From Paenibacillus_E sp042676385 (GTDB lineage Bacteria; Bacillota; Bacilli; Paenibacillales; NBRC-103111), in NCBI RefSeq assembly GCF_042676385.1, contig NZ_JBHTHA010000005.1:124001-188000 (forward strand): 64,000 bases of DNA. The letters run 5' to 3'. A model generated the notes under the pieces. That model saw only the letters and a list, made by a program, of their open reading frames with translations, searched no databases and had not been told where the DNA came from. The translations under genes were made by a program, and so were the position numbers. This document shows, piece by piece, positions 32,088 through 41,033 of the stretch (position 1 is its first letter; every line of letters begins with the position of its first letter).

Positions 32088-33611
32088 TCAGCGAATGATA
32101 CGGATCCAAACGTACAAGCTCAACAGACTGATTATAAGCCCGAGCGGAATGATCACAATGGTAATTTTGATATACTGTGTCCAAGTTATTTTCAAATTAT
32201 TCTTTCTTAAAATAAACATCCACATGAGCGATGCCAACGTCCCCATAGGCGTAATCAGAGAGCCGATATCGCTGCCGATAATATTCGCCAAATACGCGAT
32301 TTGCAAGCTATGCGTATCCAATCCCATCTCTGTCAACGCAAGTGTACCGATCATCACGGAAGGTAAATTATTCAGTAAGGTAGACATGATAGTGAGCAGC
32401 AGACCAAAACCCATGACGGTATGAAATTCGCTTTGCGTCATAATTCCTTTCAGCTGGTTTACCATCCATGCCGTCATCCCCACATTGTGCAGCGCGTAAA
32501 CCACCACATAAATACTGAAAGCAAACAATAGGGTGTGCCACGGCGTTTTTTTGAGCAGATCCTTGACGCCTCTTCCCGTAAAATACCACCGCAGAGCTAT
32601 CAACAGCAGGGCACCGGTAATGGCAATCCATTCGATTGAAATCCCTAAGCTTGAACCAACGAAAAAACCTAGCCTGATCAGAATTACGATGCCTATCGAT
32701 ATTCGAAACAATCGCCAGTCTACAGTTTCTTGGATCCCCAGATCATCGTTTGCAGACGCCTTCAGCGGTCCTCCATGCCTCCTCTCCGCGAGATGCGATG
32801 GCGGTGGCGTACGGTACTCCTCCTTCGAAGAATGCGGCGTTGACGGACTTCTGTGCTGCGGTGGCAGCTTCTTGCGGACTTCGCGATCTTGAACCATCCG
32901 CGTTACAGTATTTGCATCGTAATACGCTCGAGGAACTTTCAAGTAAGAAGGAGAGGTGTTGTCCGTAGACACTTGGCGAATCTCCCGCGGAATATCCTTT
33001 CGGAAATAGAAATACAGCATCAACGATATGCTGCCAATCCCCACCATCGCCGGTACAAACATCAAAACCGCATACGAATTAAGGTCGAGCCCGACGATTT
33101 TCATCGCGATAAGGTTAGCCAAATTGCTTACCCCTATAGGGGCACTGGACGCTGTTGCCACGAGAGCCCCTGAAACCAGATAAGGCAGCTTTTGACGCAT
33201 GTTTAAATCTAAAAGTGTCGTGATATAAATGATAATTGGCGTAGTAATTAATATGCTTCCATCATTGTTAAAAAATAAAGTCATCAGAAAGCACAAAAGA
33301 GTAACGTACCAATAGAGCCTTTTACCAGACCCCTTCGCCCTCACGACCAAGTTATAGGCTGTCCACCTAAAGAAACCTATGCTGTCCAAAACAATGGACA
33401 TTACGATAGTCGATATGATCGTGATAATAGCTCCGCTAACCGTTTTGTAAATTAAAGCCATATCAGAGAAAGGGACTATACCTGCAAGAAGAATGATCGC
33501 GGCACCGATCGCCGGAGGGATCGATTCGTTCATGCCCCAGGGGCGCCATAACAAGAAGACAAGGGTCACCATGAAGATACTTAACGTTATTGCCGTAGTG
33601 GTATCCAACAT
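32088..33611 (-). CDS. ArsB/NhaD family ion permease with a hydrophilic insertion
   Basis: A 507-residue protein with about eleven to twelve membrane segments; FFNNDGSILITTPI and SNLANLIAMKIVGLD in the first half and NNLPSVMIGTLAL with GSDIGSLITPMGTLASLMW in the second are the paired signature regions of the ion transporter superfamily (ArsB, NhaD). Substrate could be arsenite or sodium/proton. Residues about 243-290, between the two halves, are an unusual Pro/Ser/His/Arg-rich stretch (see findings). Single gene; no arsR or arsC is visible, so an arsenic role is unsupported. Confidence 0.88.
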   Translation of the reverse strand: MLDTTTAITLSIFMVTLVFLLWRPWGMNESIPPAIGAAIILLAGIVPFSDMALIYKTVSGAIITIISTIVMSIVLDSIGFFRWTAYNLVVRAKGSGKRLYWYVTLLCFLMTLFFNNDGSILITTPIIIYITTLLDLNMRQKLPYLVSGALVATASSAPIGVSNLANLIAMKIVGLDLNSYAVLMFVPAMVGIGSISLMLYFYFRKDIPREIRQVSTDNTSPSYLKVPRAYYDANTVTRMVQDREVRKKLPPQHRSPSTPHSSKEEYRTPPPSHLAERRHGGPLKASANDDLGIQETVDWRLFRISIGIVILIRLGFFVGSSLGISIEWIAITGALLLIALRWYFTGRGVKDLLKKTPWHTLLFAFSIYVVVYALHNVGMTAWMVNQLKGIMTQSEFHTVMGFGLLLTIMSTLLNNLPSVMIGTLALTEMGLDTHSLQIAYLANIIGSDIGSLITPMGTLASLMWMFILRKNNLKITWTQYIKITIVIIPLGLIISLLSLYVWIRIIR

Positions 33612-33812
33612 TCAACCTCACTTCCCGGTATATTGATCTCGATGGAATCAAAGCCTCATTATACGTTTTATACACTATGTATACGTAATGTTAATGAGGG
33701 ATGTATAGATTGGAATCTACGCTATATGATTTTCCACTAATAACTAGAAATACCGCCGTGAGATCACTCCAGCTAGTCTCTTCGTATAGCCGAGCCAGCA
33801 GGAGTGACCCTA

Positions 33813-34757
33813 TCATCGCAATGCTCTCAGTTCCTTCTTATAATGGTTGATTTGTTCATCCGACGGGACCATAATTTTGACATGTTGCCCCTTCTTGATC
33901 CGTTTCAACTCCCTGATGATCGGGTACGGCACCAGCAGTAAAGCATAAAGAAGGTGCAGATCTTCTGCACTGAGCGAGCGCTTGCGATCATAATATTCGA
34001 CCCAATGCAATATTTCTTTCCCCTGCCACGGAAAATTCCGATGCAAAATATGAGAGAAGTCCAGCATCCTTACATGCAGTGACGTATTCTCGAAATCTAT
34101 CAAATGTAAGGAATCGGACCCATCGAGAACAAGATTCGGATAGTTGAAGTCTCCGTGCACGAAGGCACCCGCGGCTTGTTCTTGTTCGATCGCTTTGATG
34201 ACTTTAGGATGGCCTAAATACTCTATTGCCTTATGATTCATCGTAATAAAATGATCCATATCCGGATTTTCATCCAGTAGGGATTGGTACGATGTCATTC
34301 GCTCAACCAATTTGTTGTACCTTGTTCTTGCTTCCGGCGCACCTTCGGCAAGCATCCCCTGGGCGGCTTGATGAAACTGGGCGAGCTTCCGAAGCGCTTT
34401 TTTGAACATGTCTCTATGATTGAAGTCCGGACTACCGCCTTCTACCCAGTTGGTTAACATATAATGAACGCCATCTCTGGTGATCCAGTTGCGCCCGTTC
34501 TGCGTTAGTAGCGTTTTGGGACCATAAATAAATCCGTTTTTCTCCAAATGGTTATAGATTTGCGTAATAAAGCGGATCTCCCGCTTGGATATCGAGTAGC
34601 TTTTCAGACACAAAATTCCATGGTCTTGGGTGATTAACCGGTACACGTCTCGAACCTTCACTTGTTCCAAGATATGGATGCCATACTCTTGTTCAACATC
34701 TGATCGTTCCAACATTCCTATCACCCGATCCACGTTATTTTTTCCGAGCCCACTCAT
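33813..34757 (-). CDS. CotS-like spore coat kinase-fold protein
   Basis: About 314 residues from ATG 34757; the frame is open to 34853 but that would overlap the preceding gene by 119 bases, and ATG 34715 is also possible. Kinase-fold features: catalytic loop VHGDFNYPNLVL and metal site LIDFEN, as in the aminoglycoside phosphotransferase-like CotS/CotI/YutH family of spore coat proteins. LCLKSYSISKREIRFI holds the likely ATP-site Lys. Follows another CotS-like gene with a short overlap. Confidence 0.87.
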   Translation of the reverse strand: MSGLGKNNVDRVIGMLERSDVEQEYGIHILEQVKVRDVYRLITQDHGILCLKSYSISKREIRFITQIYNHLEKNGFIYGPKTLLTQNGRNWITRDGVHYMLTNWVEGGSPDFNHRDMFKKALRKLAQFHQAAQGMLAEGAPEARTRYNKLVERMTSYQSLLDENPDMDHFITMNHKAIEYLGHPKVIKAIEQEQAAGAFVHGDFNYPNLVLDGSDSLHLIDFENTSLHVRMLDFSHILHRNFPWQGKEILHWVEYYDRKRSLSAEDLHLLYALLLVPYPIIRELKRIKKGQHVKIMVPSDEQINHYKKELRALR

Positions 34758-35742
34758 CCACCGTATGAATAGCTTGCAATCGTATATCCCATGATCTTTC
34801 CAGCAAGCGGAAATAGTGCTGACTTCTGCCGAATGTAAGGTTCCGGACTGCAATCCAGGCTTCCCGCGGTAAACGGAATAAAGCGCTTATTAATAAGCGT
34901 TCGGCAGGTTTTAACGGTTTTACTTCTTCATAAGCGCGCAGCATGGCAGAGAGGAGATCCGGATTATAATAGGTTGTGTTTGATAACGTTTTCGCAAGCT
35001 CATAATAGGTTGAACCCATCCTCAAAGAGTCCCAGTCAATCAGGAATAATCCTTTTTCATTAATAACAATATTGGGGATCGTGACGTCGCCATGAATTAA
35101 TGCGGGGTGATTCTTTTCATGGGACAATATTCTTCTGACATCATGGGTTTCAATAATCCTCCATGCTTCATTAGCCAATTCGATACACCGGTTACCATGC
35201 TTCTCAAACCATCTTTTGGCGCTCGATCTTTTCTTTTGAACATTCTTCAACCTGAGTCGGAAGAGGCGTTCCTCCCGTTTAAATAGGTTGATTTGTTGTC
35301 TCGTAAAGGGGGACATCGGCGGGAGGCGATCCTTGCAGATGGTGTGAAGGGTAGCCAGCGCTTTGCCTAAGGCTTCATAATCTTTAGCATCGATTTGAAT
35401 GCTGCGCCCGTTTATCCATTCAGTCATATAGTACGGCTTTCCATTTTTGTTCACATAGTACTTGCCAGAGCTGGTTGTTAGCCAACCGGGGAAATTCGGA
35501 TAATGGCGTTTCCTAAGTTTTCGAATAAATGAAAAGAGCTTGACGGCTTGTTGTTCTTTGGTTAAATATTTATTCTGCATTCTAGTATTCAAAGGTTTAA
35601 TCAGGAATTTGCCTTTATCCGTTGTTGCGCGATAAACCACATTTTTTTTGTACAGGGAGTCATATGATTTAATACGGCGAATACGCAATCCATAATGGCT
35701 CGCGATATCTTGAAACCATTCTTTATGGTACCGATCTGCCAC
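34735..35742 (-). CDS. CotS-like spore coat kinase-fold protein
   Basis: 335 residues. YRATTDKGKFLIKPL (ATP-site Lys), YYMTEWINGRSI hinge, catalytic HGDVTIPNIVINEKG and metal-binding LIDWDSLRMGS place it in the CotS/YsxE/CotI family of spore coat proteins. The protein is rich in Arg and Lys. The family is associated with the outer coat and, through CotS-CotSA, with glycosyltransferases in Bacillus, which suits the surrounding genes. It lies 71 bases behind rfbC and overlaps the second CotS-like gene. Confidence 0.9.
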   Translation of the reverse strand: MADRYHKEWFQDIASHYGLRIRRIKSYDSLYKKNVVYRATTDKGKFLIKPLNTRMQNKYLTKEQQAVKLFSFIRKLRKRHYPNFPGWLTTSSGKYYVNKNGKPYYMTEWINGRSIQIDAKDYEALGKALATLHTICKDRLPPMSPFTRQQINLFKREERLFRLRLKNVQKKRSSAKRWFEKHGNRCIELANEAWRIIETHDVRRILSHEKNHPALIHGDVTIPNIVINEKGLFLIDWDSLRMGSTYYELAKTLSNTTYYNPDLLSAMLRAYEEVKPLKPAERLLISALFRLPREAWIAVRNLTFGRSQHYFRLLERSWDIRLQAIHTVDEWARKK

Positions 35743-35812
35743 TCAGCGCTCCTCCATTCAATTCAAAAAATAAAGCTTCATGATAGTTTATTCGGAAGAG
35801 AATGTTAGGTGT

Positions 35813-36361
35813 CTATCGATAGTTGATCTCCGCTTGCTGCAAGGGCGGATGCTGACGATCCTTATCCGATAAAATAGGATCGGATACCGGCCAATCAATG
35901 CCGAGCTGCGGATCGTTCCACAGAATGCCTCTGTCGTGTTCGGACGAATAATATTGATCGACTTTATATAGAAGCTGCGTATTCGGAACCATCGTGCAGA
36001 CGCCATGAGCGAAGCCTTTCGGTACCAGGATCTGCCGCTTATTCTCAGCGCTCAGTACGACGCCGACCCATTCACCGTAAGTTGGCGAGCCTTGGCGGAT
36101 ATCAACGACCACGTCATAGACGGCTCCAAACAAGACGCGGACCAGTTTGGTTTGTGCTTTGGGCTCGAGCTGATAGTGAAGTCCGCGCAGAACGCCGGCT
36201 TGAACGGACAAGGAATGATTATCCTGAATGAAATCATGATGGATGCCATGCTCTGCAAACATTTGTCGGTTGTAGCTTTCCATGAAAAAGCCGCGATGGT
36301 CAATATGTGACCTCGGTTCGAACAGCAGAACGTCCGGCAGCTTTGTAGAAATGACTTTCAT
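35813..36361 (-). CDS. rfbC: dTDP-4-dehydrorhamnose 3,5-epimerase
   Basis: 182 residues from ATG 36361: the ATG six codons upstream lies inside the ribosome site ATGAGGAGG, so the inner start is chosen. DHRGFFMESYN, FIQDNHSLS, GVLRGLHYQ (catalytic His), LVRVLFGAVYDVVVDIR and VPKGFAHG are the RmlC signature. It converts dTDP-4-keto-6-deoxyglucose to the L-lyxo form. 28 bases behind rfbA in the same operon. Confidence 0.94.
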   Translation of the reverse strand: MKVISTKLPDVLLFEPRSHIDHRGFFMESYNRQMFAEHGIHHDFIQDNHSLSVQAGVLRGLHYQLEPKAQTKLVRVLFGAVYDVVVDIRQGSPTYGEWVGVVLSAENKRQILVPKGFAHGVCTMVPNTQLLYKVDQYYSSEHDRGILWNDPQLGIDWPVSDPILSDKDRQHPPLQQAEINYR

Positions 36362-36389
36362 GAAACGGATCCTCCTCATTCAAGCTTAT

Positions 36390-37139
36390 TCAATACTCTT
36401 CACCCGGACTATGCGCATTCAGAGTCGAATATTGACGCAATTTATCGGACGCTTCGAACCAGGATGGGAACGTACCTGCGTCAATCCACCAGCCTGTGAG
36501 AATGTGATAGGTCAATATGCCTTTGGCCGCATACAAGTTGTTTACGTCCGTTATTTCCAGTTCACCGCGTTCGGACGGCTTGATCAACCTGATCATGTCG
36601 AACACCGAAGAATCGTACATATAGATGCCCGTGACACAGTAGGAGGAGAGCGGATGCTCCGGCTTCTCTTCAATCCGTGTAATCTGCCCTTCGTCCATAA
36701 CGGGAACACCATATTGCCTCGGATCCTCAACCTGCTTTAAAAACACTTTGGCCACCTCGGGCTGCAGTTCGAATTGTTTCACATAGTCGGAGAGCGACTC
36801 TTCAAACAGGTTATCTCCAAGCAGAACCAACAGTTTGTCGCCCGGGTGCACGAAACCTTCGGCCAGCGCCAGCGCTGCGGCAATGCCGCCCGCATCTTCT
36901 TGGATTGTGTAGGCAAGCTTAACCCCCCAGTCCTTCCCGCTGCCTAAGAAATCGGTGTAAAGGGAAGCCGATTGTTTATTCGTCACCAGCAAAATATCCG
37001 TAATCCCTGCTGCACGCAACTTTTCAATACCATAGTAAATCATGGGATATTTGCCGACAGGAAGAAGGTGCTTATTGATCATCTTCGTTAAAGGTCTCAT
37101 ACGTGTTCCCATTCCCCCTGCAAGAATGACTCCCTTCAT
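36390..37139 (-). CDS. rfbA: glucose-1-phosphate thymidylyltransferase
   Basis: 249 residues, the short RmlA form. LAGGMGTRMRPLT nucleotide-binding loop, KYPMIYYGIEKL, LLGDNLFEESL metal site, and QYGVPVMDEGQITRIEEKP are diagnostic of sugar-phosphate dTTP transferases. First step of dTDP-L-rhamnose synthesis. Ribosome site AAAGGATGG. Preceded by a GT2 whose sequence resembles rhamnosyltransferases. Confidence 0.93.
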   Translation of the reverse strand: MKGVILAGGMGTRMRPLTKMINKHLLPVGKYPMIYYGIEKLRAAGITDILLVTNKQSASLYTDFLGSGKDWGVKLAYTIQEDAGGIAAALALAEGFVHPGDKLLVLLGDNLFEESLSDYVKQFELQPEVAKVFLKQVEDPRQYGVPVMDEGQITRIEEKPEHPLSSYCVTGIYMYDSSVFDMIRLIKPSERGELEITDVNNLYAAKGILTYHILTGWWIDAGTFPSWFEASDKLRQYSTLNAHSPGEEY

Positions 37140-37190
37140 AGCAACGCCATCCTTTCTTCAGCTTTCATAGATGAGAGAACCGCTTTCCTA

Positions 37191-37919
37191 TCAGCTTATT
37201 GAACTGGGATCCACCCCCCATTTCTCAATAAACAAGGAGCGGGAGCGCTCCACAATTTGCTGAAACTGCCCTTCCTTTTTCTTGCCAAAGCTGACGCTGC
37301 CATGATGAAAAACAAACGTATCCTCCGCTATCATAAGCCGGTAGCCCGCTTGTCTTGCCCGATAACAGTAATCGTCATCTTCATAATGGCCCGGACTGAA
37401 GCGCTCGTCGAGCAGTCCGATCTTCTGCATGACTTCACGTTTAAACAAGAAGCAGAAACCGATCAGGCGTTTAACTTCGGTATATGTTCCTAATTTTTCA
37501 ATGTTGTATTTACGGATCATATCATCCAAGCTTGTGTAAGCCACCTGAATTCTTTGGCTCCCGCTGGCGTAATTGGTCATGGGTCCGACGATGCCGACAT
37601 CTTTTTGGTGATAAAGGCAGCTCAGCATATGGCTTAACCAGTTCGGAGTAAGAAGAACGTCATTATTCAGCAGGAGAATAGTGTCGCCCTTCGAAAGCTT
37701 CATCCCCGCATTACAGGCTGCGGGAAAGCCTCTATTTTCATAATTGGAGACAAAGGGGATGGCTTCCTGAAGTAAAAACTTGGTCGTCCCGTCGGTCGAT
37801 CCGTTATCGACTACAATGATTTCATAAGGGACATCCGTGTGCTTCCTGATGGAATGGATGCATTCCTTCAGCATGGATTTCTCATTGTAAGTCGGAATAA
37901 TAATACTGGTGACGTTCAT
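37191..37919 (-). CDS. glycosyltransferase family 2 (rhamnosyltransferase-like)
   Basis: 242 residues from ATG 37919, chosen because GGAGGG lies six bases upstream. TSIIIPTYNEKSMLKECIHS, VVDNGSTDGT, ENRGFPAACNAGM, LLNNDVLLTPNWL and FSPGHYEDDDYCYRARQAG are typical of the WbbL/rhamnosyltransferase branch of GT2. Position next to rfbA and rfbC supports, without proving, dTDP-rhamnose as donor. One base separates it from the GT2 upstream. Confidence 0.9.
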   Translation of the reverse strand: MNVTSIIIPTYNEKSMLKECIHSIRKHTDVPYEIIVVDNGSTDGTTKFLLQEAIPFVSNYENRGFPAACNAGMKLSKGDTILLLNNDVLLTPNWLSHMLSCLYHQKDVGIVGPMTNYASGSQRIQVAYTSLDDMIRKYNIEKLGTYTEVKRLIGFCFLFKREVMQKIGLLDERFSPGHYEDDDYCYRARQAGYRLMIAEDTFVFHHGSVSFGKKKEGQFQQIVERSRSLFIEKWGVDPSSIS

Positions 37920-37920
37920 G

Positions 37921-38994
37921 TTAATCCCTCCGTAAGTGGGATCTTTCCCTGATCGGATCCCCAAAACCCAGCCGGCCGTCTTGAATCTTCATTAACATAT
38001 GCATAGCTTCCAGATGGTCGCCAAGGATCAGATTCGAGACTGGGTTGAAAGAACCCGTGTTGAGCCGGGTTAACTTGTTCTCTTTGATGACATCGATACT
38101 GGCGGGAGCGCATATCGTTAAACCAAGCTTAATGGCGAGTGACTGGGCTTTCGGCGGAACGACCAGGTTGGCTGCTCCTATTCGCTCAATCGCTTTACGT
38201 GAAAGCATGTGAGGAATGGCCGTCATGGAGTTCGACTTGAGGTCCGGCCTGCCTTGAATGGTATTCAAAAATTCTTTCATCATCGTTACGCTATCGCGAT
38301 TCGCGAATGGTCCGATGAATGGAGTCAGGTCATTAAGCGCAACATCCGCTCCACGATCCATTGCACTGATAAACGGAATCAATTGTTCAGCTTTGACAAC
38401 AATATCCCCATCTAGAAACAGCACCATATCTGCAGTCGACAGTCTAGCGCCAATTGATCGGCCCACATCATGCCCAAAGGCGTTTGGATAATGGATAATC
38501 GTTGCCGGGCTGCTCTGTCTTGCGATGGCAAAGCTTTTATCCGTAGAACCGTTAATCACGACGATGACTTCTTGCAGCGGAAGACGTCGCAATTGCTCCA
38601 GTACTTTTCCAAGCGTCTTCTCTTCATTAAAGACGGTTATGACAGCCGCCACCTGCTTAGTCGTCGGAATCAGCACGCCGTCAGGTTTGTCGATACCCAG
38701 TTGCGTGCAGTAACCTTCGAGAAAAGCTTCCGCACATGCAGCATACTGCACTCTGGAAATACGTCGCTTGTGCCTCCTGTAGTAGGAGTACCACAGCGCG
38801 TTAATAAAAGGGAGGGACTGCTCCCCTTCAGGAAGCGGATGATGCGCCGCATACCTTCTTCCAATTCGCCCAATGGACAACTTCAAGATGGGCGAAAGCG
38901 CAGTCCGTCTTCGTCTGTTCAACGGCAATTGCATTCTGTTTCTTCTTACTGAACTCTTCTTGCGGAATTTCAGAAGGATACCTCTTCGCTTCAT
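37921..38994 (-). CDS. glycosyltransferase family 2 with basic N-terminal leader
   Basis: 357 residues from ATG 38994 (behind GGGGTGA, five bases after the previous stop). Residues 1-50 are Arg/Lys-rich (MKRRGILLKFRKKSSVRRNR). The GT2 domain starts near residue 115: AAVITVFNEEKTLGKVL, VVINGSTDKSF, FGHDVGRSIGAR and LFLDGDIVV (DxD). The C-terminal LILGDHLEAMHMLMK matches the neighbouring 38999 protein, its clear paralogue. Soluble; sugar unknown. Confidence 0.88.
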   Translation of the reverse strand: MKRRGILLKFRKKSSVRRNRMQLPLNRRRRTALSPILKLSIGRIGRRYAAHHPLPEGEQSLPFINALWYSYYRRHKRRISRVQYAACAEAFLEGYCTQLGIDKPDGVLIPTTKQVAAVITVFNEEKTLGKVLEQLRRLPLQEVIVVINGSTDKSFAIARQSSPATIIHYPNAFGHDVGRSIGARLSTADMVLFLDGDIVVKAEQLIPFISAMDRGADVALNDLTPFIGPFANRDSVTMMKEFLNTIQGRPDLKSNSMTAIPHMLSRKAIERIGAANLVVPPKAQSLAIKLGLTICAPASIDVIKENKLTRLNTGSFNPVSNLILGDHLEAMHMLMKIQDGRLGFGDPIRERSHLRRD

Positions 38995-38998
38995 ATCT

Positions 38999-39937
38999 TC
39001 ACCCCACAAAAGATCGATCCCGGGATAAATCCGTCTGCTGGCCTCGCTCGTTCGTCTCATTCAACAACCATTCAATGGCTTCCAGGTGATCTCCGACGAT
39101 TAGATTCCGCAGCGGATCCACTTTGAATCCTCTCCTTTTTCTCGGATTCACCCGCCCCACATCCACTTCATGCACTTTCTTAAGATCCAGACCTTTACGA
39201 ATCGCGATGGTTTGCGCCAGCGGTGGCACGGATAGATTTTGAGCTTCGATTCGCTCCAGCGCCTTTCTGCTTATTGCATGTGGAATCGTCGTCATGGAAG
39301 AGCCTCGCAGATCAGGGCGTGCCAGCGCAAGATTGAGTGCATGCTTCGCTAATACAACAGGGTGCACCCGATCCGTATGGACATGGCCTGTATAACTGTT
39401 TAACGCTACATCGACGCCTCTCTCTATTGCACGAATAAAAGGCTTTAGATCTCTCGCTGAAATCACGATGTCCGCATCGGTGAAGAGCAAAATATTTCCT
39501 TTTGCGTGCATCGCTCCGATCGCCCTCCCTACATCGTGCCCTAACGGCTTCTTGAACGTAACGACTCTGGCACCCATTCTGCGCGCAATGTGCCCGGTTC
39601 CATCACGGGAACCGTTAACGACAACAACGACTTCCGTGGAAGGATGGACCATACGTGCCTCGCGAATGACAGCAGCGATCGTTTTCCTTTCATTCATCGC
39701 CGGTATCACAACAGATACTTTTGGATTTTCCCTTAAAGTTATAGGTTTGAATACGGGGCGAGATTTTGCTCTCGGTTTCAGCAACTTCCGTTTTCCACGC
39801 TGCACTTTCGCCCACACCCTCCCATACTGAATTCCGTTCATTATCGTCCCATTGTATGAGCATCCATCACGAAGGGCACGGCATACGTTTAAGCCCTCTT
39901 TGCGATATGAGTAAATTGGTACATCTATCACAAACAC
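38999..39937 (-). CDS. glycosyltransferase family 2 (paralogue of 37921)
   Basis: Up to 312 residues. The start is unsure: GTG 39937 has no good ribosome site, and ATG 39841 (MNGIQYGRVWAKVQRGKRK) would make it 280 residues with a basic leader like its neighbours. GT2 motifs: SVVIPAMNERKTIAAVI, VVVNGSRDGTG, LGHDVGRAIGAMHAKG and LFTDADIVIS. Ends in NLIVGDHLEAIEWLL as in 37921. Tandem duplication of the pair is likely. Confidence 0.87.
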   Translation of the reverse strand: MFVIDVPIYSYRKEGLNVCRALRDGCSYNGTIMNGIQYGRVWAKVQRGKRKLLKPRAKSRPVFKPITLRENPKVSVVIPAMNERKTIAAVIREARMVHPSTEVVVVVNGSRDGTGHIARRMGARVVTFKKPLGHDVGRAIGAMHAKGNILLFTDADIVISARDLKPFIRAIERGVDVALNSYTGHVHTDRVHPVVLAKHALNLALARPDLRGSSMTTIPHAISRKALERIEAQNLSVPPLAQTIAIRKGLDLKKVHEVDVGRVNPRKRRGFKVDPLRNLIVGDHLEAIEWLLNETNERGQQTDLSRDRSFVG

Positions 39938-39974
39938 CAGCCAAGAGCTTATTATCCGTGCTCGATTGTCGTTC

Positions 39975-41015
39975 TCATTGAAATCTGTATAAATAGTTCG
40001 GAACCGGGTTCAAGGGGAACTCCCCGAATAGCAGCTCATGCGTTTCGGAGCCCGGTGGACCTCCCCACTTATCTTGATAATAGTTCAAATAAAAAGGTCT
40101 CGTTTTATTGCGTACAAAATCAAGCTCCTCATCCGACTTATATGTTGAGCTGACGTCGCTCCAATGCGCAACCGAGATTGTGGCATCTTCCACAATGTCA
40201 AAACCAAGCAAGTTCATGCGTCGATAATAATCCTGCTCGGCAAAATCATGAGGCAGAATCGTATCCATAGGACCGATCGTGCGGATCGCCTTCATGTTAT
40301 ACGCAGTGAGTGAGGTTGATTCCGTTCGGAAAGCCCCCCATCTGCGGTCCGATCGTCTGAGATCCTCCAGCGCACTCAGCAAACGGTCGGCCATTTCCGG
40401 CTGCAGCTCCGCATCATGATGCATGAAGATACAAACTTCTGCACCGTTCTCGGCTGCAATGCGATGCATCAAATTCAATGTTTGGCTGTACGAGAGCGGG
40501 TCGGGGGGTTGGTAAACTTTAACGGGCAATTCGACGGCATTCTTAATCAGGCTGGCTTCGTTGGCATTATCGATCACCAGGGTAGACGGCCAGAAAGATT
40601 GAATGCTGCCCAGTGCCTGGTAAAGGATATCCGGGCGATTGACATATCCAACGACAACTACGTACCAAGTAGGTCGAAACTGTCCCTGCTCCTGTACCGG
40701 ATCACCCGATTCCCCTTGTTCCATCTGTGTCTGTTCCATCAGCTCCGCCGATGTAGAATCGGGGTTCGGGAGTTGCTTAAAAGAAGCGTCTTTGTTTTGA
40801 ATGATACTCGGGGCGGTTGGCGACACAGCATTCTTTGCATACGGTCTCTGACTGTTCTTGGCCGGTTTGAATTTACTGCGCAGTCTCAACTTGACGGCCG
40901 AGCTCTTTCTTCTTTTTCGCGGAATTAAAATGTTGAGTGAGAGGCTTTTCTTACTTCTTTTCTTTAAGATGCCAATTTGGGGTTTCGCCAGCACAACGCT
41001 TTTCTTTCGTATCAT
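39975..41015 (-). CDS. GT-A-type glycosyltransferase with basic N-terminal leader
   Basis: 346 residues. The first 65 are Lys/Arg-rich (MIRKKSVVLAKPQIGILKKR, later PRKRRKSSAVKLRLRSK), followed by a polar linker. The catalytic part from about residue 115 (VVVVGYVNRPDILYQALGSI, LVIDNANE, IFMHHDAELQPE, HDFAEQDYYRRMNLLGFD) parallels the protein at 42710, which lacks the leader. HHDAE probably supplies the metal-binding acid pair. Length without leader is like short GT2 enzymes. Confidence 0.82.
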   Translation of the reverse strand: MIRKKSVVLAKPQIGILKKRSKKSLSLNILIPRKRRKSSAVKLRLRSKFKPAKNSQRPYAKNAVSPTAPSIIQNKDASFKQLPNPDSTSAELMEQTQMEQGESGDPVQEQGQFRPTWYVVVVGYVNRPDILYQALGSIQSFWPSTLVIDNANEASLIKNAVELPVKVYQPPDPLSYSQTLNLMHRIAAENGAEVCIFMHHDAELQPEMADRLLSALEDLRRSDRRWGAFRTESTSLTAYNMKAIRTIGPMDTILPHDFAEQDYYRRMNLLGFDIVEDATISVAHWSDVSSTYKSDEELDFVRNKTRPFYLNYYQDKWGGPPGSETHELLFGEFPLNPVPNYLYRFQ

Positions 41016-41033
41016 CTTCTGCTCACCTCCGAT

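Noticed and set aside
32088..33611. Arsenic resistance locus
   Set aside because: No arsR, arsC or arsA nearby; the permease fold alone does not define the substrate.
36362..36379. Upstream start of rfbC
   Set aside because: That ATG is inside the AGGAGG ribosome site of the inner start.
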